In this document: positions 49,096 through 60,099 of the stretch, piece after piece
How positions within the stretch are numbered: the stretch's first letter is position 1
How the letters are laid out: every line of letters begins with the position of its first letter
Source: Medicago truncatula
Taxonomy: Eukaryota > Streptophyta > Magnoliopsida > Fabales > Fabaceae
Reading direction: 5' to 3'
Length of the DNA: 64,000 bases
Assembly: GCF_003473485.1 (NCBI RefSeq)
Contig: NC_053045.1
Span: 52,556,494 to 52,620,493, forward strand
The notes under the pieces: generated by a model
The model's database searches: none
Told to the model about the DNA's origin: nothing
What the model saw: only the letters and a program-made list of their open reading frames with translations
Made by a program: the position numbers and the translations under genes

Positions 49096-49270
49096 ATGAT
49101 GATGGACGTTGGTACAAACTCGTCCCAACGGAGCGTTGCTCATTCGTCAAGAACCGAGTCATCTTCCTTAATGCAATTGTTGTGTGGTTGCGGGAGATTT
49201 ATGGTTAGACACATTGCACAAACCGCTGCTAACAGGGGAAGACCATTTTTTGCATGTTCACTTATGAAGG
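49096..49270 (+). pseudogene. Possible GRF-type zinc-finger exon
   Basis: An ATG-led frame reads MMMDVGTNSSQ, then CGCGRFMVRHIAQTAANRGR and PFFACSLMK, and reaches a splice donor (AAG/GTACGC) at about 49267. The order C-x-CG...T..NRGRPFFAC matches the first half of the GRF zinc finger. No second exon with the remaining Cys was located. It starts 18 bases beyond the LINE fragment's 5' edge. It may be a small gene's first exon or a TE-captured piece. Confidence 0.45.
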
Positions 49271-49299
49271 TACGCTTGGTCTCTGCAGTCTTTCTTTGT

Positions 49300-51480
49300 A
49301 TACCTTAGTGATGAGTGATAAGTTTTTGGGTGGGTATTGTGGACGCTGAATGTTAAATCAATTTTCGCATGCTATGAGCTTGGTTCTAATTAAATCTTTG
49401 GTGATGTAAAAAAAAAACTACCCGGGTGTCATCTAAAATCAACGGATTCATGATAAAACTCTCCATAATGCATGTTTTTAAGGGGTTAAAAGGGGTTGGG
49501 GGATCAAATCAAATGGTCAGTATAAATATCTCTGTAAATTACTTATCTTGATTATCATTATAAATTGCATGCAGAGATACTGTTACATATGTGTCTGTAT
49601 TTATTAATTTAGAGTACTTAAAATATCAATTTATTTTATCTGTGTGTACTTGATAAGCTATATGTTTTGTACTCATGGTAGATTTTATTCGTAAATATGC
49701 GTATAATTTTTTTGTCATCCCTAATCACTGTCACCGTTGCTATTATTGTTTTTTTCTTAAGACTATTATTACTATTATATTCATTTATCTTTTTTATTTA
49801 TATTTTTTTTTGTTCTTTTACAACTAATTGCTAGCATTTGTCGCTAAATAAAATCTTTATTTTGAGGATAAAATTTGGGTGCATTTCATTACATGTTTTT
49901 CGTATGATTCTTTCACATAAGATTCACTTTATTTTATAACAGTTGAATTTTGTGGCTATAAAAAAACCTTGAGAAAAATGTGGATTTGAGAAATCATAGG
50001 TAGTATTTTATGCAAAGAACCACGCAAAAATCATTTAAGGAAATGCACATAAGGTTTATCCTTCAAAGCATAAACTTAGGTGTTTTTTGTATGATATCTA
50101 ACTAAACTACTCATCATTTTCATAAATGTACAATTTTTTCAACGTTTGTTACAAGCACAAAAGGTGTATAAATAGATACGAACCATATGAATAACCCATG
50201 AGAAAATTCACATAAGTTTTGTTTTTAATTCTAACTATTTATCTATTTCTCAGTTTTCTCCTTCATTACATTTGATTTTAAATTATATTTAGTTAGGCAT
50301 ATTTTTTGTCAAATTTAATAGATAATTTATTCATTTTATAAATAATAAATTGATAGATAAAATTTTAGATAATTATTTAATTAAATTATTTGTTTTAATC
50401 AAATTTATATATTTATATGGAAATAATTTTGTTTGCCTACATGTGCTCATTGTTTTCTTTCAAAACACAAACTTTTGATATTTTTTTCAACTTATATAGC
50501 TAAACTTTATTTATTTTATATTTTATATAGATAATAATAGTTCATTTAATAAATTACAGGTTATATCACCACAATAAAATTACGGGTTATAATATGAGCA
50601 ATATTTTTCTTTTATTACTTTTCAATTATATGGATTTTCAATTAATATTTTGCATATAAAACAAACATTTATATTGTTGATAATTTCTTTCAAATTAGTA
50701 ATTTTTCACGAAAGATTCAACCTATTTTTTATTTTTCCTTTTTATTTTATGTAGATATTAATAGTTTATATAATCCCCGTGAGCATAATTCAGTTGGTAG
50801 GGACAATGCATTGTAATTTGTAAGGTTTGAGGTTCAAACTCCATTAATTTTCCATTAATCATGAGATCAAGTATTACACTTGAGATCAATGAACTTGACT
50901 TACTCTAACCAAAAGATAAGCAGCGGCCACCGAAATATTATTGAAAAAGAAGAAATTCATCGGCGTGATGCCCCGACGGCCTTATGATTGCCATAACAAC
51001 ATCAAAAATGCTATTTGCGACTCTCTTTGTGGCTTTCAGTGCACTGCCAGCAACAAGAAAAGCTACTTGTAAAATCATCGAAAAATATCGAAATCTCTGA
51101 ATCCAACAGAGATTTCAATTTCGGAGAAATTGAATTATTAAAATACCGATAGTCATCTAACAATGATAGTCATATAACCCACTCAACATGTTCCTTAGAG
51201 TGAACCCTTATAGAATCACATTCATTAGCGCTTTCACCATTCAGTACAAAACACTCATTAATATGATAAACAACGAGTTATACTATGAGTAATCTTCTTT
51301 GTTTCATTACTCAAACTAATACATTCACAACAGATACTTGAAATCCAAACCACAAAATTCACTCTTAAAAGTCTTGATAATAATAATAATAACAGCGTTA
51401 ATAAAATATGATAAAAAACTGCTGATAACAACAATTGAAGTTTCTTCTAAAGTGCTATACATGTTGTGGGGTTATATCTT
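49300..51480. other. Spacer, no gene supported
   Basis: A+T-rich DNA. Around 49850-50600 several segments resemble 19.9-20.4 kb in reversed order (for example TGTGCTCATTGTTTTCTTTC near 50441 and the inverse near 20040-20070), so part is probably an inverted copy of another element. No coding frame was recognised. Confidence 0.5.
50774..50850 (+). mobile_element. tRNA-derived SINE, head only
   Basis: CCCCGTGAGCATAATTCAGT, then TTGGTAGGGACAATGCATTG and a B-box-like GAGGTTCAAACTCC, matches the head of the 34.1-kb SINE. The 3' body is not clearly present. Confidence 0.6.
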
Positions 51481-51484
51481 TTGT

Positions 51485-51625
51485 CTTTTTTTTTTTGTAG
51501 ATAGACGAAATGGCAAAGCTATTATAAATTCACACAACAACAAATGGAGGTATCGGGGTTCAAACCCTAGTCATAACATCCGACCTAACTATTTCGACAT
51601 TTTGCCAATTGAGCTAGGAATTACG
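51485..51625 (-). mobile_element. Second type of tRNA-derived SINE
   Basis: On the minus strand: A box TAGCTCAATTGGCAA (51617-51603), B box GGGTTTGAACCCC (51567-51555), a short body containing GTGTGAATTTATAATAGC, and a poly-A tail (poly-T on plus, 51485-51496). The body and tail differ from the 34.1-kb family. Confidence 0.65.
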
Positions 51626-51926
51626 AATTCTTTTATCATTTTCTTTACTATGGAGATACATGATTACATGTGCACCCTACTATTCAACGAAATTCAATGT
51701 AAATAATAAAACAGTTTTCTTGAGAATATTAAGCATGTTATAGTCAACAATTCTAATCCATGCATATTTTGTAATACTGTTTGAATCTTCTACAACTTAT
51801 CAAAATTAATATTGCTCTCAACTTCTTTTTGTCGTCACCAATGAAAAACTTAATCCAAAATCAAACAAACGATTATTAAACCTTATTATTTTAAGCATTT
51901 GAACATCAGTTGAATAACGAGGTGAA

Positions 51927-52172
51927 TGTTGTTGTGTACAAATATGAGTTATATGTCCCACATGGGATAAAATAGTAAAGGTTGAACACCTTATAAGTAA
52001 GAGAGTTATATGTTCCACATCGGATAAAACAGTAAAGGTTGAACACCTTATAAATAAGAGAGCCCATAAACCCATTGCCTTAAGGTTTTGGGTAAGAGTG
52101 TGATGTTTCTCTTGCTTGTGTGGTTGTTCTAACCTTGATGTGGACGGTCCCCGCTCCTCTCATGATCCAACA
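51927..52172 (+). repeat. TRIM LTR copy 1
   Basis: Runs from TGTTGTTGTGTAC to GATCCAACA. It has an internal duplication of about 70 bases (GTCCCACATGGGATAAAATA and TTCCACATCGGATAAAACAG, each followed by GTAAAGGTTGAACACC). The primer-binding site right after it has lost AGAGC. Confidence 0.8.
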
Positions 52173-52290
52173 GTGGTATCCCTGGTTCGACGAAGGGTAC
52201 AACCGAGGCAGCCACGGCGATACAAACAAGTAAAGAGCTTCCGCTTTTGGGGGAGCACGATGAATTGATGGACTCACACTTGAGGTGGAG

Positions 52291-52481
52291 TGTCGTTGTG
52301 TGCAAGTGTGAGTTATATGTCCCACATCGGATGAAATAGTAGAGGTTGAACACTTTATAAGTAAGAGGACCCATAAACCATAACCTTAAGGTTTTGGGTA
52401 AGAGTGTGGTTTCTCTCTTGCTTGTGCGGTTGTTATATCCTCGATGTGGACGGTCCCCCAAGCTCCCCTCATGATCCAATA
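52291..52481 (+). repeat. TRIM LTR copy 2
   Basis: Runs from TGTCGTTGTGTGCAAG to GATCCAATA; the terminal CA has become TA. Only one copy of the CCCACATCGGAT block is present, so it is about 55 bases shorter than copies 1 and 3. The next site, TGGTATCAGAGCC (52483-52495), is intact. Confidence 0.8.
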
Positions 52482-52574
52482 GTGGTATCAGAGCCCCGTT
52501 CGTCAAAGGGTACGACCGAGGTAGCCGGTCCGTCAACGGTGGTACAAGCAGTGTATTGATGGACTCAGGGGGAG

Positions 52575-52821
52575 TGTTGTTGTGGACAAGTGTGAGTTAG
52601 ATGTCCCAACATCGGATAAAACTGTAAAGGTTGAACACCTTATAAGTAAGAGAGTTGTATGACCCACATCGGATAAAACAGTAAAGGTTGAACACCTTAT
52701 AAGTAAGAGGGCACATAAACTCATTGTCTTAAGGTTTTGGGTAAGAGTGTGGTGTTTCTCTTGCTTGTGCGGTTATTCTAGCCTCGATGTGGACGGTCCC
52801 CGCTCCTCTCATGATCCAACA
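52575..52821 (+). repeat. TRIM LTR copy 3
   Basis: Runs from TGTTGTTGTGGACAAG to GATCCAACA and again carries the duplicated CACATCGGATAAAA block. An intact primer-binding site follows at 52823-52835. The next internal segment includes a 44-bp tandem repeat (52867-52910, 52911-52954, and a diverged third unit to about 52995). Confidence 0.8.
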
Positions 52822-53056
52822 GTGGTATCAGAGCCCTGGTTTGACGAAGGGTACGACCGAGACAGCCGGTCCGTTTTCGCAGAAAGCAGCAACGGCGATA
52901 CAAGTAGTGTCGGTCCGTTTTCGCAGAAAGCAGCAACGGCGATACAAGTAGTGTCGGTCCATTTGCAGAGACACCAGCAACGACGATACAAACAAGTAAA
53001 GAGCTTCCGCTTTTGGGGGAGCACGATGAATTGATGGACTCACACTTGAGGGGGAG

Positions 53057-53160
53057 TGTCGTTGTGTGCAAGTGTGAGTTATATGTCCAACATGGGATAA
53101 AACAGTAAAGGTTAAACACCTTATAAGTAAGAGAGTTATATGTCTCACATCGAATAAAAC
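53057..53160 (+). repeat. TRIM LTR copy 4, truncated
   Basis: It starts with TGTCGTTGTGTGCAAG right after the purine tract GAGGGGGAG and stops after the second CACATCGAATAAAAC block, losing the last half of the LTR. Confidence 0.75.
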
Positions 53161-55800
53161 CTTTATGCTGATCTATTCTTTCCTTTGAACAAGGGGACAT
53201 GGTTTAAAAATAGTGCCTTGCACAGGAGAAACGACATAACATTTTTTTATCAAAAGATATCTGAAGAAACAAAATATGTTAAAACCCAAAACAAAAATTA
53301 AAATCTAAACCAAATCAGAAGAAGCTAATCAGAACAGGAAAAAAAGGCTTACTTTTTAATGTGATATTCTTTACAATAAAATTGAGGATTCGAATTAGAC
53401 CAAAGTTCTTAATTAACCAGGTAGAATTTCTGGACATTAATGTCGAGAAAGAACAACTTCTATCATTTGTTCAACACGAACAACCTAAACAACTAATATT
53501 AGGGGTATGTTGATGAATCTGGTACGACCAGCGATGTTCTTTAGGGGGTAAGGGTCTCCAAAGTTTTAGGGACAATTTTTTTTTTTAATATATAATAATA
53601 CACGTAAAAAGTCAATAAATACTAATAACACAGTAATAATTTCGAATTTGTTGATATAGCCGTGTGATAAGTTTATGGTTAATGGTGTTTTATCCCATGT
53701 AATATAGATTATTTTCGGATTTATCCTCTGTATAAAAGAATTGGTTTACCCCCTGTAAAAAAAATTGTTTTGGAATACCCCTAATAGGCCATGTCAAAAG
53801 GTTGTTATGTTGATAAGCTTTGGCATAACTATGGTACTGCATTTTGGAGGATTAATACTCCCTCCGTCCCAAATTGTATGACGTTTTGGCCATTTCACAT
53901 GTATTAAGAAATGTAATTAATATTGTGTGGGGAAGAGAAATTATGAGTTGTTTTACAAAATTATTCTTAATAAATGGTATGGAAAAAATAAATGAAATAA
54001 TTGAAAAAAGAGAGTAATTAATAGTTAAAGATATAATAGGAAAAGTAACATTAATATTTCATTGGTATTGTAAAGCGACATATAATTTTGGACAAATTTT
54101 TGTTCCAAAGCGATATATAATTTGGGACGGAGGGAGTATTAGGACTACTTGTTCATAACTTGGTGCTGGTTTTTTTTAGTGTTCTGCATGTATATGACGC
54201 TCCTATCCTTCTCTTCCTTGCTCTTTGTGACCAGCTTGCAAGTATGAGATTTAATAATATTGGTTGATTTAAAAAAGACTATTATCACACATGTTGCCTT
54301 CTTCTTTCCCTCTGCGTTCTATGGAAGTTTAGAACCGAGACCTTTCAAGGAGGGGAATAAAGAAAAAATAGAAATTCTTTTTACAAGTTGCTGGTTAGAA
54401 AGTGTCATTGTAGAGAATGATAAATTATTGTTTATAATTAATATATTTTTAATATTGAGTTTTTTTGGTAATATAAACTGAATTTGGAGAATTTAACCAA
54501 ACCTCTAAAATCCTTCAAAATTCTCCTCCAATATAATTTTTTTAGTTTCTTCATATTAGAAAAATTTTATACTAGAAAGAAAAATAACCCCTAAAAAATT
54601 CCTCTCCCAAAGCTCTTCATTCCTTCCGCTCATAAACTCCCAAATACACCCTTAGTGAATCTAAATAGTTGGATCATAAAGTGTCATAGAGCCGTCGAAT
54701 TCTATAGCCTTTAGCGAGTATTTTTTTCTTCTATAGATGAAATGACAAACATTTAAACCCCACACAAATGTGAGTTGTGTGAAACTATCCAACCTTACCA
54801 ATAGCAACTCAACTATCTTATCTACATATTTTTATTTTTAGTTCCTATTCATTTATAACATTTTAAATATTATTTTTTTGCATAAGTTTTATTTAATTTT
54901 AGTCTTTATTTGTACAATTTTTTATTTAACAAATAATGAATATTCTAGTGCATGTGTGTCATAGGCTTTTATGTAATAGTCGTAGGTGCATGTGTGCGTG
55001 CGTGTGTGTATGCCTCTTTTTATGCTTTATAATTTAGGTTAAAGGTCTTTGTGGTGATCCAACGTCACCATGAAGTACCTACGTTTTTATTTTTATGCTC
55101 CGTTAGTTTAATTTTAGTCCAATATTCAAAAAACACAAAAACATGCAAATAACAAAAATCACAAAAAAAATGTTTTCATAAACAAACCTTGATCCTAAAT
55201 CAAGTGATAGTCTTTTCTATTTTATTTCCTTAATCAAATTTCAATCAACTTAATTCTACTTCAAGTTATTTTCATTTAAATTAAAAAACACAAACAAACT
55301 CTTATTTGCCACTTGGCTTTTCTTTTAAAACTATTTTCAAAACTAATAAAAAATACAAAACCAAATAAACGGTATTTCTACCCCGAACTATGAGGTTTTG
55401 ATCCCTTACGGGTACGTTAGGACTTTGTCCTTCCAAATCAATAAAAAATGTAGATAATTAGGTCTTTATTTTTCCACTTTAATTCCTTCTTTTCAAAAAT
55501 AAGCAAGCAAGTTATAGCACATTAATTAAATAAAATCAAGAGGTTCCCGTAGAGTACTACGGACATAAAGGGTGCTAATACCTTCCCTTTATGTAACTAA
55601 CCCCCGAACCCTAAATCTTTTCAAAATGGGGTAGTTTGAACTTTTCTTCCCATTTTCTTAATAAAAATTAAATGTTCAGTCGTGAAATAATTAGTGAGTC
55701 AAAAGCTAATCAAATAGCCTTGATCTCCGAAAAATGGCGCGACACTTGTTAAGCAAGTTATTAATTAGTCTTATCCAATAATCTTTGTTACCTTATTTAG
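53161..55800. other. Spacer, no gene supported
   Basis: Contains the MITE at 53856-54138, a foldback patch at about 54300-54660 that resembles 18.1-18.4 kb and 21.7-22.2 kb (TTTCAAGGAGGGGAATAAAG at left; TCTCCCAAAGCTCTTCATTC at right), and a possible degenerate SINE at 54720-54835 (minus). Around 55380-55640 a G+C-richer patch (GGGTGCTAATACCTTCCCTT, AACTAACCCCCGAACCC) looks like an LTR-element piece. Confidence 0.5.
53856..54138. mobile_element. Stowaway-like MITE, best preserved copy
   Basis: TA-bounded, with ends TACTCCCTCCGTCCCAAATT and AATTTGGGACGGAGGGAGTA. It is the uninterrupted reference for the nested pair at 3443-3996 and is the reverse of 2505-2742. Confidence 0.88.
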
Positions 55801-57345
55801 AGGGGGTAATCCACAGTCTTATCCTATATAATCCATACTTTTCTTGGCAAAACGACATTCACCAAAGTTTCTTTGAACTCTCTTTTTGTTGACCCCACGA
55901 GCTTCTGATCTTTGAATATAATAAATAAATACTAACACTAACACACTTCTTTCTTTGTTTTGAATGCGACGATTCACTCTGCAAAAAAACTAACAGCAGG
56001 TAAATAATTCATCTCTTCTCTCTTCTTCAGTTTCACCTCAACGTGTTTTCATTCTTTCTTTTTGTTTTTATTTCTTGTTTTTTTTATGCTGATAAATTAA
56101 TTGTACATCTGTATCGCTTGTAGTTGTCACTATTAAAATATGGTTTATAATTAATAGTGGTGATTAATATCAAGATTACAATGTCTTTTTCTATTCTTAC
56201 GATTGTTTAGCTACTTAACTTGTGAGTCAAGCTAGCTTTGTTTTTCAAATCCTATCTTTTAGTTAATTTGATGTGACAATTCTGATTATTTTCTTGTATC
56301 ATACAAATAACAGTTATATGGGTGTTTTGTTTAGGATTTTTTTGAGAAAACAGATCTATTTTTTTATAAAAAATAAATAAATAAAAAAATCACTTTTTTC
56401 ATTATTGAAGTGTTTGTTTACGATTTTAAAAAAAAAAAAAAAAACATTTTTTTACTCTATAATGAAAAGCTATTAGGACAGATTTTTTTCTATTTTTTTT
56501 TTTTTCAAAAACAAAGAGGTAATCATCAGATTTAAAAATCATTTAAAAAAATAGGTTTTTTTTTTTTTAAAGTTAAATCAAACGCACCCATATAACTAGT
56601 TTGTTTTTATAAAACCGCGGTAATTTAAGAGTTAGCCAACTTTCCAAACACACACTTGGTATTAGTGGTTAGGTGGTATGACATATGTTAAGGATCATGT
56701 CAATTTAGTAAATGGTGTCATAGCCAACCATGTTTGATTCTAGGTTGTTCCAGTAATCTTTTCTGGGGTGAATTTTATGATAGTTTTTATTTGCAAATTT
56801 ATTTTCGTGCTCAATTAACTGTGGCCTTATGTTTTTTTTTTTTCAATTGAGTACTAGTATGGCTGTTTTCCAGTGATAATAATTATTATGAGACTACAGT
56901 TGTCTGTTGGTAACATAAAATGTTAGTTATGTTTTATTGTAGAGTTCAATTGCTTTACCATTGTCCCTCTATGCAAGTATTTTAATTACTTCAAATTCTG
57001 CAGTAAAGAATATTGATAATAGTTACGATCAACTGTTTTACCATTGAAATGTGTCCAAGAATTATACTGGTATTGCTCGCCAGCGTCAAGCGATTGTGGA
57101 TGGTTTGAGAGACAGTGTGATTGGATTTTCAGTTAATGTACCAGGGACGACTGCAAAAGATGTCATGGATATGGTCCTTGTCACTCAATACTTTGACACT
57201 ATGAAAGAAATTGGTGCTGCCTCCAAGTCTTCTGCTGTGTTCATTCCACATGGACCTGGTGCTGTTCGTGATGTAGCTAGCCAAATTTGTGATGGACTTC
57301 TCCAGGGTTCTCATCAGTAGCTTCTACTCCTCCAGCGTCGTGATG
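55800..57345 (+). pseudogene. Truncated HIR gene copy (leader joined to last exon)
   Basis: The leader and its intron match the HIR gene at 61.85-62.83 kb (shared TAATTAATAGTGGTGATTAA, AATCCTATCTTTTAGTTAAT, TAATTTAAGAGTTAGCCAAC and TGTGTCCAAGAATT). Right after that last motif comes the HIR C-terminus, from [13 protein letters not shown] to LLQGSHQ with a stop at 57320. The first three quarters of the protein are missing. The open frame 57066-57320 has no ATG before the internal MDMV, so a normal HIR product cannot be made. It lacks the membrane-anchoring N-terminus and most of the SPFH domain. It probably arose from local duplication followed by an internal deletion. Confidence 0.85.
56312..56598. 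mobile_element. MITE inside the truncated HIR leader
   Basis: It is bounded by perfect inverted repeats AGTTATATGGGTG and CACCCATATAACT, with long T- and A-rich arms (GTTTAGGATTTTTTTGAG against TTTTAAAGTTAAATCAAAC). The equivalent place in the intact HIR leader (about 62345) lacks it. Confidence 0.7.
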
Positions 57346-57795
57346 GACCTGGTGCTTTAGGGGTTTACTTAAGGTTGTGATTTGTTTTTGAAGCAACGAA
57401 ATAGGGTACACAATCATTGTTTACATGATATGACACAAGGAAATTATAATGTATTTAGTCTATATTGTAAACCAAATAGATTAATCAATGAATCTAAAAA
57501 GTTATTTTTTGCTTATAAAATGTGATGAGAGTGAGTATATACCTAAGCACTTTTTAAATCGAACGATCAATTTCACATTATACGTAGAAAAAAGCATTAA
57601 GCATGTGAATAGAAACATTGACACAGTAAAATAAAACTTATGTCTAACCTTCCAGACCAAGAATTTACAAACTGATTCCTAACTAAATACATCTAATGAA
57701 AAGATTTTGCATCAAATGATTCAGTCTACAAGCATTCAATGATCCACCTTGTTTTGAAGTTTTTCACTACTTATTTTCTTTCACTTTCTAAATGG

Positions 57796-57944
57796 TACTC
57801 CCTCCGGTCACTATTATAATCAAAATTTTATTTTTCAGATACATTGAATAACTAATGTATCTAGTCTATATTATAACCAAAAAATTAATTATTCAGTATA
57901 TTTGAAAAGTGAAGTTTTACTTATAATAGTGACCAAATGAAGTA
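57796..57944. mobile_element. Stowaway-like MITE, GGTCACTATTATAA family
   Basis: Left end TACTCCCTCCGGTCACTATT and a decayed right end TATAATAGTGACCAAATGAA, with an interior palindrome of ACATTGAATAACTAATGTAT type. Another decayed relative lies at about 57440-57540. Confidence 0.75.
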
Positions 57945-58028
57945 GATGTCAAAATGTGAAGTTGAAAAAGTCTTAGTATTTTCTCTCACTTACTAAAATG
58001 CATGGATGTTTCTTAAGCACAATTAATA

Positions 58029-58181
58029 TACTCTCACCGGTCATATTTAGAAGCAATAGAATGATTTTTTTAAGTATATTGAATAATTAATTTATGTGGT
58101 CACATTCATAGGTTAGATACATTGATTATTCAATATATTTAAAAAGTCATTTTTTGCTTATATATGTGACCGGAGGGAGTA
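58029..58181. mobile_element. Stowaway-like MITE, related to 57796-57944
   Basis: TA-bounded, with ends TACTCTCACCGGTCATATTT and ATATGTGACCGGAGGGAGTA. The interior has AAGTATATTGAATAATTAAT mirrored by ATTGATTATTCAATATATTT. Confidence 0.8.
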
Positions 58182-58628
58182 TCATCATAATTTGTTAAGA
58201 GAAATCTTGCATTTAATAAAACTCACTCTTGTATTTAATAAAAGAGAAATGATATTTGAACAACTATTTTATGATAACTTTTGTGATAACTTTATCTCTG
58301 ATGTTCGGAAGTGTGTTGCGCTGATAGTACCAATCCTACAACGGTCATATTGGGTGAAAACCATTCCCTTTAATTCCTCATTCTGTCCCATTCCATTACC
58401 ATTGCTTGACCTTTGTTCCTCACATATTCTCTCGGTGTCGTCTTCATTTTGTTCCCCACTCCAGCCAGCTGGTATCGTTTTCTACTTCCTTTTTTATTTT
58501 ATTTTTTAAAAAATTGTTGGGTAATTAGTTTAATGTACTCATTTTACAGTGCTATATATTTGTAACTTCAATTTTCATCGTCTCTAATTTTAGGATTATT
58601 TCTCAATATTATTTGTTTTAGGTTTGTA

Positions 58629-59466
58629 ATGGCTCCGATCAACTATATTGGAATCCCTTTTTTCAATGGTCCAGATATTATGCAATCCTTTCTGATAGGT
58701 AACCATTTTGATGAGTGGGAAGCCATAGAAGATGGTCCCTTTGTGCCCACTTACATTGTTGATGGTATTACTAAATAAAAACCTAAATCTGAATGGACGA
58801 ATGATGATAAGAAAATGGTTAGTGTCGAAAGGAGGGCTAAAGCCCTCCTAATTCGTGCCTTAAGTTATGATCAACCTCGTCATGTCTTCGAGATATCCAT
58901 GAGGGAACTGGTGAAGCTAAGATGCAAACGATCAATTCACTAACTATTGAATATGAAACCTGGTGAGAACATAGACGATATGCAAATGCGGTTTTATGAT
59001 CTTGTTAACCATCTTGCTTCATTGGGGAAAAGGATTCCTAATGTAGGTAGACTTGGTCTACAAAGTTTTGAGAAGTTTGAGTAGGAAATGGCAGCACAAG
59101 GTCAGAACTATAATGACATCAAGAGATCTCACAACTATGCCCTTGCGTCACTTGTTCATAGAGCTTGAAGAATATGAGGTTGAGTTAAATAGATTGGACA
59201 AGAATGAAGAAAGACATATGAAGAAGAAGAAGAAGAAGAAGAAGAAGAAGAAGAAGAAGAAGAAGAAGAAGAAGAAGAAAGATAGTGGCAGTGCAGTGGC
59301 GTCGTCAAGAAAGGATGATGAAGAAGTTGACAGTGATGAAGAAGAAGAGATGAACTTGGTTATCAAAGATCTTTTCAAGCTTCTAAAGAAAAACAAGAAG
59401 TCCTTCAAGCAAGGAGAGAAGGAGCGCCGGAAGAGAGGATCCTCTTCTACACGTGCAACGCCCTGA
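58629..59466 (+). pseudogene. Copia-type gag remnant with Lys run
   Basis: Starts MAPINYIGIPFFNGPD and continues DEWEAIEDGPFVPTYIV, then after stops SVERRAKALLIRALSYDQP, and in another frame ENIDDMQMRFYDLVNHLAS and LVYKVLRSLSRKWQ with LEEYEVELNRLDKNEER. These are features of copia gag proteins (UBN2-type). Several stops break the frame near 58777 and 58910-59050. An AAG microsatellite then adds a lysine run. No protease, integrase or RT follows. Confidence 0.75.
59218..59279 (+). repeat. (AAG)n microsatellite
   Basis: About 20 AAG units in the gag remnant; it reads as poly-Lys on the plus strand and poly-Phe on the minus, so large ORFs on both strands here are artefacts of the repeat. Confidence 0.9.
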
Positions 59467-60099
59467 TTCAAAAACTACTCTTTGTAAGTGCCTTTTTTAA
59501 CTTGTTCTACACCTGAAACTTCACATACATGAGTTTGAAGAGGAAATGAAAATTCATCATGTCATTGTATTTGTTGTTTACTAAGTAGCTATGTTGGATT
59601 GAGTTTATTAATCAAACTTTAAAATGTAAATGATTGAGTTACTAACTATTGAATATGTTTACTTTGAAGTTGTAAAATTTTGTACATTGTTCTGTTTCCT
59701 ATTAAATTTTAAATTACTATTTCATCTATGGTTTATATAATATATGATATGATTTTTGCTTGTAGGATGATCTCTTCTTGGAATTAAATAATTGATCGAG
59801 TTATGATGGTGCTCTGACCTTGACAAGATCATATTGAAGACTTTGGTAATTGTTTTTTATTCTTTTAGATTGGACATGTTATGGAATCAAATGCAGTGGA
59901 ACAAGAAACCTTTGATCACTACACATGTATTTAGATTGAATCAGTATGCTTTAATGGTGTTAGTGTTTATCGTCAAATTGCTAAATGCTGAAAGCGTAAT
60001 GCTGATAAATAGTCACTTTCTAGTTAAAGCTAGGGAGACATAATCCCCTATAGAATTTAACTTGACCTTTTTTGTCTTCAAATTTCATTCTGATTTTCT

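Larger units (their letters stand above)
51927..53160 (+). mobile_element. Tandem TRIM retroelement array
   Basis: Three full LTR copies and a fourth truncated one alternate with short non-coding internal segments. Each internal starts with a primer-binding site like TGGTATCAGAGCC (complementary to initiator tRNA-Met) and ends in a purine tract such as TTGAGGGGGAG just before the next TG. With LTRs of 190-250 bp, internals of 93-235 bp and no ORF, this fits a terminal-repeat retrotransposon in miniature (TRIM), dependent on enzymes from another element. Sharing of LTRs in tandem points to unequal recombination. The array ends abruptly at about 53160 in unrelated DNA. Confidence 0.85.

Noticed and set aside
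51927..53160. CRISPR-like repeat array
   Set aside because: Repeat and spacer lengths, tRNA primer-binding sites and TG...CA ends show LTRs; the DNA is plant nuclear.
51818..53200. Several 60-140 codon ORFs on both strands
   Set aside because: They are in the TRIM array and repeat with it; no domain, and TRIMs do not code for protein.
57051..57320. 89-codon gene starting at 57051
   Set aside because: The first codon is GTG, not ATG, and a TGA lies just upstream at 57045; it is the last exon of a truncated HIR copy.
59053..59471. 137-codon plus-strand and 107-codon minus-strand ORFs
   Set aside because: Both owe their length to the AAG microsatellite; the plus frame is part of a broken gag, the minus frame is its shadow.
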